Positions 43,512 to 47,961 of a stretch of 47,961 bases of DNA are shown in pieces. The DNA is from an uncultured Lachnospiraceae bacterium. Its GTDB lineage: Bacteria > Bacillota > Clostridia > Lachnospirales > Lachnospiraceae. Where the stretch lies: assembly GCA_947626415.1 (NCBI GenBank), contig CANQSA010000020.1, positions 1 through 47,961 of the forward strand, read 5' to 3'. The notes beneath the pieces are model-generated. The model did not search any database. It was not told the DNA's origin and saw only the letters and a list, made by a program, of their open reading frames with translations. Numbering within the stretch: the first letter of the stretch is position 1; each line of letters begins with the position of its first letter. Made by a program: the position numbers and the translations under genes.

Positions 43512-44117
43512 TTAGTTTCCAAACTCTTTTTTCTGTAACTCCAGCACAGTCTCCAGCGGCAGCTTCAGCTTCCGGGCGATTGTTTCTGCATCCAGCGCAT
43601 CCAGTAACGTCTTTGCAATTTCAATGCACTTTTCCTGTCTTCCTTCGGCAAGTCCTTCCTGTCTGCCTTCCTCTTTTAGATCAATCATTGCCTGACACAT
43701 ATCCACACGTCCTCCTTCCTTCTCAATATACTTTAATCCCGCATTGGTATACAGATTCACCAGCTGCGCCGCCTCCCGGCTCATGTTATGAAATCCCGGG
43801 TCCGTCTCCGCGATCGCTCTGATATTCGCAAGATCCCCCGAAAACCGGATAAGCGACTGCGGCTCAATCCCCAGGATCAAATACTCCTGTCTGCCGTCGC
43901 ACATATGCGACAGCAGCTTGAGTCCGTCCCGGAACCGCTGCGCGGCAGGCACGCCGTTCTCCGCTGCATCCTGCAGCAGAACCTCGTTCGTATCCATTTC
44001 CGTCAGGTCCTCTGGAGAGACGCGCTGTTCTCCGCCGTAGAGCGCTACATTGACCAGATCGGCAAAGACCGCGTTGTCCCGCAGGTATGCCTTCGCTGCG
44101 ATATCTTTTCTACCCAT
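43512..44117 (-). CDS. Internally deleted Rpn-type putative transposase (paralog 3)
   Basis: A 201-residue open frame. Residues 1-87 match the start of paralog 2 (DNAVFADLVNVALYGG, then YLILGIEPQS), and residues about 120-160 match its late part (TNAGLKYIEKEGGRVDMCQAM against TNTKLKYRKDEEEIDMCLAM). About 110 residues between them, including the motif-bearing middle with RDDKLLPVI, are absent, without loss of frame. The tail has the EGRQEGLAEGRQE helix and a KLKLPLETVLEL end shared with paralog 1. The ATG at 44117 follows GGAGG. The intact promoter, ribosome site and terminator suggest it is still expressed. It may be a decaying copy, or a small regulator made from the nuclease ends. Confidence 0.72.
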   Translation of the reverse strand: MGRKDIAAKAYLRDNAVFADLVNVALYGGEQRVSPEDLTEMDTNEVLLQDAAENGVPAAQRFRDGLKLLSHMCDGRQEYLILGIEPQSLIRFSGDLANIRAIAETDPGFHNMSREAAQLVNLYTNAGLKYIEKEGGRVDMCQAMIDLKEEGRQEGLAEGRQEKCIEIAKTLLDALDAETIARKLKLPLETVLELQKKEFGN

Positions 44118-44269
44118 ACATTTACCTCCATTATAACATGAATATTTTATTTTTCAATATAAAGTTCTATTGTAAGATTTATTTTTTACTTTTTTCTTGC
44201 TAATATTTCTCTCATACGCTTTTTCTATTCGCTATCTTCATTTTAATTATTCACACATTGTTTATTCAT

Positions 44270-44298
44270 AAAATATCATATTAGTCTCTTTTTGTCAA
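44270..44298 (-). promoter_or_regulatory. Promoter of Rpn-type paralog 3
   Basis: TTGACA (44293-44298), 17 bases, TATTTT (44270-44275); an AT-rich leader of about 150 bases follows. Confidence 0.6.
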
Positions 44299-44311
44299 TC
44301 ATATTTTATTA

Positions 44312-44348
44312 AAAAACGGGAGGAGCATATTGCCCTTCCCGTTTTCCT
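44312..44348 (-). terminator. Terminator of the ABC transporter operon
   Basis: AAAACGGGA / TCCCGTTTT arms around a loop of about 15 bases, followed by TTTTTT on the minus strand, about 55 bases past the permease stop. Confidence 0.85.
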
Positions 44349-44401
44349 CTTACATTTCTATTTCCAATTATTCTGCCGCCATATCGCAGGCTGCAGCCCT
44401 T

Positions 44402-47029
44402 TTACAGATTCTCATTTCGCAGCGCATCCATAGTATTTTCCTTTTCCTCCTTATGCATTCCGTACAGCATGGTGGCAAACACTACGCCAAACACGCAGAT
44501 AACAGAAATGGTAAGACTCTTCCACGGAAACAGATACGGCATCATTGCGCCCGCATTGATGGCCCGATACATCAGCCATGTGGCAAACAGCGCTGCCGGA
44601 ATTCCATACAGAAGTCCCTTGCTGCCGTACAGCAGACATTCAAAGTTCATCATTTTCCGGAAGCCTTTCCGTGTCATTCCTACGGAACGCAGCATTGCAA
44701 ATTCCCGCCGTCTGAGCCGGATATTGGTAGAAATAGTATTGAATACATTTGCCAGCGCGATCAGAGAAATCAGGACGATAAAACCATAGGCAAATACGGT
44801 AACGGCAGTTACCAGCGCCCAATTGGATCTGATATTTTCCGCCCGATTAGAGGAGGAATAGTCGATCCCCAGAGATCGGAGCACCTGCTCCGCCTCCTGC
44901 TGCGCCAGCTTCGCATCCTCTGCCTGGATATAAAAATTCCCGTAGTTTGCCTTCGTACTCACGCCCGGTTCGTATTCCTTTCCCAGCACAGTTCCGATCG
45001 CGCTGTAAGGATACATCAGAAATACGGTTCCGTAATCGATTCCCATAAACCATGGTCCCCGCTCCACACTGGTTCCGATTTCCAGGCTTCGTTCCTCTTT
45101 TATCGTTTCCATTTCTTCATCCATACGATATAGCGTCGCCGCTGCCGGAAACCGGCTGATTCCCCGATAATTGATATATCGCTGCTGTTCGCCGCTCCAT
45201 AACTGTACAAAATCCATTGCCACCGCTTTCGGCTGCTCCGTACTCATATATACTGCTTCATCCAACCCCTGTTCTTTCAGATATTCCCGGTACACCCCAT
45301 CTTCGATAAAGATCAGTTGGGCAAACATCCGGTTTTCTCCGGGATCCGGCGACGCCTCCAGGAAATCCGGCTGGCCCTGCTCCGCCAGATAGGTCGGATC
45401 CACGCAGTCATTATCCAGATATACGCTATAACCATTGCTTGCATCCGCATAAATATCGTAAGTGGATGCTTTCACATGCTCGCACCGCTCAAGCGCACTG
45501 TTCAGATCATCCAATGTTTTGATCTTATTCAGACTGTTCCGATGAATATACAGACTCAGATCATAGGACTGCCCGTTGTCAAAAAAGTCCTGGGAACGCA
45601 GCATATAAGTACAGAAGCTGTCTGCAGAAACAAACAGGACGATACTCATGAACAAAGACAGCACGGTAGCCCGGTAACGCCGCTTGTTGCGTTTATAATT
45701 TTTGCTTGCCAGCATCCCCTCAAATCCGAAGAGCGTCCGGGTCAGCTTCGCGGTTTTCACTTTCTTCCCTGTAATCTTTACATCCGCAGTCTGCCGGATC
45801 GCGCTAATCGCGGAAATCTTCACTGCTTTCCTCGCCGGCAGCCACGCGGAGATCAGAACCGTGACCAGACTGACGACAACCGCAATCAGCACCGCCCCGA
45901 GTGAAACATGGATCTGCAGTTTGACGGTACTGTTGATAAATTCCTCAAACAGAGATCCTACAAAACGGAACGTAATGCCGATTCCGCCGATCCCTGCCAG
46001 TAGTCCGAACGGAATTCCCACAGCACATAGCACCAGTGCCTCAAACAATACGCTGTGTAGGATCTGCTTTTTCGTTGCGCCGACAGATTTAAGAAGTCCG
46101 AACTGTTTCACCCGTTCACTGACGGAAATGGAAAACGCGTTATAGATCAGAGAAATCGAGCCGAACATAATTAACGCCATTAAAATGGCTCCCATTCCGT
46201 AAAGCACGTGATTAAACCCGGTCTCGTCCGAAGCGCCGTTCAGCCGAAGCAATCCCATGTGTACTTCACTGTCACAGTCCGCAAATTCTGTGTTCAGCCA
46301 GTTTTGAATTTCACGCATTTGATGCAGGCACACATATGCCTCATAAGAAGGCTCGGAATCTTCTTCCGGCAGCGCCGCGATCCCGTTTCCGGCCGAACCG
46401 GTCAATGCTGTATAGCCCGGCGCCTCATAAGGTTCAAAGGATGGACGTTCGCAGAATCCGACCACCGTATAGGTCTCAGTCCGTTCCACCTCCAGGGTTT
46501 CTTCCCGGTCCAGATAACCGCTGTCCTGTCCCAGTATTTCGCCGTCTGCCTGCCGTTTCCCCACGTCCAAAGTGAGCCGATCCCCCAGCTGATATTCCGC
46601 CTGTCCGCCGGTATATAAATGTTCCGGCAGCAAAATTTCTGTGTCCGTTTCGGGCATTCTGCCCTCCGTTATATGAATCGCAAGCAGGTCTCCGGGATCT
46701 GTTTCCAGTCCCATTAAAAACAGATATGGTTTCTTGGCATCCACATTTTCAATTTTCGCATACCCGATATTTTGAAGAATTGCGGCCTGTTCTACCGCTT
46801 CGTCCGCTTGAATCCGGCTGATCTGTTCTCTGTCCGCCGCTTTTATATGGCCCTGCCAGGTTCCGTCCGCTTCGATTTCCACCTGCAGCACAAAATTCTG
46901 CATACTGGAAATGCTGGCCGTCACTGCCGTAAACATCGCCACTGACAGCAAGATCCCCACAATCGTCACCAGTGTCCGTGTTTTATTTTTCTTTAGATTC
47001 TGAATGGTTACCCGATTTAAAATGTTCAT
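44402..47029 (-). CDS. FtsX-family ABC transporter permease (BceB/VraG- or MacB-like)
   Basis: An 875-residue membrane protein. One helix near residues 18-40 is followed by a large extracellular region (about 45-270), an FtsX domain with three helices (about 275-410, ISLIYNAFSISVSERVKQFGLLKSVGATKKQI, in part), another helix and a second extracellular region (about 450-750), then the second FtsX domain (about 755-865, RRREFAMLRSVGMTRKGFRKMM, in part). Such permeases work with an ATPase to export or expel antimicrobial peptides, or as mechanotransmitters. It is larger than classical BceB (about 650 residues), so it is not a strict BceB. The ATG overlaps the ATPase stop (ATGA). Confidence 0.9.
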   Translation of the reverse strand: MNILNRVTIQNLKKNKTRTLVTIVGILLSVAMFTAVTASISSMQNFVLQVEIEADGTWQGHIKAADREQISRIQADEAVEQAAILQNIGYAKIENVDAKKPYLFLMGLETDPGDLLAIHITEGRMPETDTEILLPEHLYTGGQAEYQLGDRLTLDVGKRQADGEILGQDSGYLDREETLEVERTETYTVVGFCERPSFEPYEAPGYTALTGSAGNGIAALPEEDSEPSYEAYVCLHQMREIQNWLNTEFADCDSEVHMGLLRLNGASDETGFNHVLYGMGAILMALIMFGSISLIYNAFSISVSERVKQFGLLKSVGATKKQILHSVLFEALVLCAVGIPFGLLAGIGGIGITFRFVGSLFEEFINSTVKLQIHVSLGAVLIAVVVSLVTVLISAWLPARKAVKISAISAIRQTADVKITGKKVKTAKLTRTLFGFEGMLASKNYKRNKRRYRATVLSLFMSIVLFVSADSFCTYMLRSQDFFDNGQSYDLSLYIHRNSLNKIKTLDDLNSALERCEHVKASTYDIYADASNGYSVYLDNDCVDPTYLAEQGQPDFLEASPDPGENRMFAQLIFIEDGVYREYLKEQGLDEAVYMSTEQPKAVAMDFVQLWSGEQQRYINYRGISRFPAAATLYRMDEEMETIKEERSLEIGTSVERGPWFMGIDYGTVFLMYPYSAIGTVLGKEYEPGVSTKANYGNFYIQAEDAKLAQQEAEQVLRSLGIDYSSSNRAENIRSNWALVTAVTVFAYGFIVLISLIALANVFNTISTNIRLRRREFAMLRSVGMTRKGFRKMMNFECLLYGSKGLLYGIPAALFATWLMYRAINAGAMMPYLFPWKSLTISVICVFGVVFATMLYGMHKEEKENTMDALRNENL

Positions 47030-47709
47030 AACCGTATAACCTCATCTTTCACGATTTTCCCGTCTTCTATGGAAAGGATCCGGTCCGCCTGCAGCGCAAT
47101 GTTCTCATCATGGGTAATGACAATCAGCGTCTGATTATATTTTTTATTGGAAAATTTCAGCAGCTCCACAATCTCCTGACTGTTTTTAGAGTCCAGATTA
47201 CCGGTGGGCTCATCAGCCAGTACGACCGCCGGCGCATTCATCAGCGCCCGTCCGATAGATACCCGCTGCTGCTGTCCGCCGGACAGCTGATTAGGCAGAT
47301 GCTTTTCCCTTCCCCGCAGTCCCAGGATCTCCAACATTTCTTGCAACCGTTCTTCATTGACCTCTCTGCCGTCCAGCAGCACGGGCAGCGTCATATTCTC
47401 TGTCACATTCAGTACCGGAATCAGATTGTAAAACTGATAGATCAGTCCCACCTGCCGCCGCCGAAATATGGCAAGCTTTTCTTCATTCTGTGCGTATACG
47501 TCCTGCCCGTCCATGAATACCCTGCCCGAAGTGGGTTCGTCAACGCCGCCCAGAATATGCAGCAGCGTCGACTTGCCGGAACCCGACGGTCCGATGATTG
47601 CCGCAAACTCCCCTTTTTCTACGGAAAAAGATACATGATCCAGCGCCGTTACCTGATTTGCGCCGGTTCCGTATGTCTTTACCAGATTTTCTACTCGTAA
47701 AATCTCCAT
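47026..47709 (-). CDS. ABC transporter ATP-binding protein (LolD/BceA/MacB type)
   Basis: A 227-residue ATPase of the MacB/LolD group. Walker A is GPSGSGKST (about 40-48), the signature is LSGGQQQRVSIGRAL, and Walker B is VVLADEPTGNLDS, whose EPTGNLD is typical of this group; the H-loop is VITHDENIA. The ATG at 47709 follows GGAGAATAT; the longer frame to 47862 crosses the promoter region and is rejected. It drives the FtsX-family permease with which it overlaps. An antimicrobial-peptide resistance role is inferred from the upstream BceR-type site. The two-component system that would control it is not in the window and may lie beyond 47961. Confidence 0.94.
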   Translation of the reverse strand: MEILRVENLVKTYGTGANQVTALDHVSFSVEKGEFAAIIGPSGSGKSTLLHILGGVDEPTSGRVFMDGQDVYAQNEEKLAIFRRRQVGLIYQFYNLIPVLNVTENMTLPVLLDGREVNEERLQEMLEILGLRGREKHLPNQLSGGQQQRVSIGRALMNAPAVVLADEPTGNLDSKNSQEIVELLKFSNKKYNQTLIVITHDENIALQADRILSIEDGKIVKDEVIRL

Positions 47710-47821
47710 ATATTCTCCAATCCGAAGCGTTTCCGTATCATCACATCGCTTCATTTCTGTATGATTTTGTGATGTCTCCTTCACACTACCATATCCGGGT
47801 GACACGCAAATGACTTTTTGA

Positions 47822-47835
47822 TTACAATTTTGTAA
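47822..47835. promoter_or_regulatory. BceR-type operator upstream of the ABC transporter
   Basis: TTACA-ATTT-TGTAA is a perfect palindrome matching the TNACA-N4-TGTAA site bound by BceR-like regulators. It lies about 115 bases from the start codon. A poor -35 and a TATGGT -10 follow, as expected for an activated promoter. Confidence 0.6.
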
Positions 47836-47961
47836 GGTTGGGGGGGATTTAGAATTTTTCAAAAATTTTTATATCTTATCAAACGCCCTTGGTTTGGGAA
47901 TTAGAAATGCTTGCAGAAAACATAACTTTTTATAGGTTTTCGCATTTTCTCATTGAACGTG

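Overview
The window looks like chromosome of an anaerobic, spore-forming Firmicute of the Clostridia, most likely a gut Lachnospiraceae relative. Supporting signs: a reverse rubrerythrin, a spoIID-spoIIQ pair, a T-box in front of ileS, strong GGAGG ribosome sites, TTGACA-17-TATAAT type promoters, LPXTG/sortase pili, and three Rpn/PD-(D/E)XK 'transposase'-type genes of the sort this family multiplies. No rRNA, tRNA, CRISPR array or insertion sequence was seen. This is an inference from gene content, not a database match.

Layout. 1-4.2 kb: an Rpn-type nuclease gene, a small repeat-bearing surface protein, then a DegV gene paired with an unusual phosphoribosyltransferase-like gene. 4.2-9.2 kb: a lipoprotein and single-chain purL. 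9.3-14.0 kb: a three-gene, translationally coupled DNA-repair-type operon (radical SAM protein, its TIGR03915-type partner, and an XPD/DinG-like helicase with an N-terminal nuclease domain). Its promoter is bracketed by two LexA/SOS-type boxes. 14.0-18.5 kb: a CLC anion transporter behind an FKBP/trigger-factor-like lipoprotein, a dGTPase-type HD hydrolase, and reverse rubrerythrin. 18.5-21.3 kb: a 120-bp-period direct repeat, a second Rpn-type gene, a LytTR regulator and a hemolysin III membrane protein. 21.3-25.7 kb: a P-type ATPase and the sporulation pair spoIID-spoIIQ, both of which appear to lack catalytic residues. 25.7-32.1 kb: ileS with its T-box leader, glycogen phosphorylase and a CBS-domain protein on one strand. 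32.2-43.2 kb: a complete sortase pilus operon read leftward from a near-consensus promoter: coiled-coil protein, signal peptidase I, a 2007-residue fibro-slime tip adhesin, the major pilin, a class C sortase, and a pilin-like protein fused through an internal FPQTG sorting signal to a second sortase domain. 43.5-48 kb: an internally deleted third Rpn-type gene and a BceAB/VraFG-like ABC exporter with a BceR-type palindrome upstream.

The two most promising items for novelty are the SOS-boxed radical SAM / helicase-nuclease operon and the pilin-sortase chimera that ends the pilus operon. In the pilus operon a plausible division of labour is: signal peptidase trims the precursors, sortase C polymerises the LPITG pilin with the large adhesin at the tip, and the chimera supplies a base subunit and/or anchoring sortase. 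In the repair operon the radical SAM protein and its partner would act on DNA bases while the helicase-nuclease opens or resects the damaged site; both pathways are inference.

Start codons were chosen by ribosome-site position, so several genes are shorter than their longest open frame.
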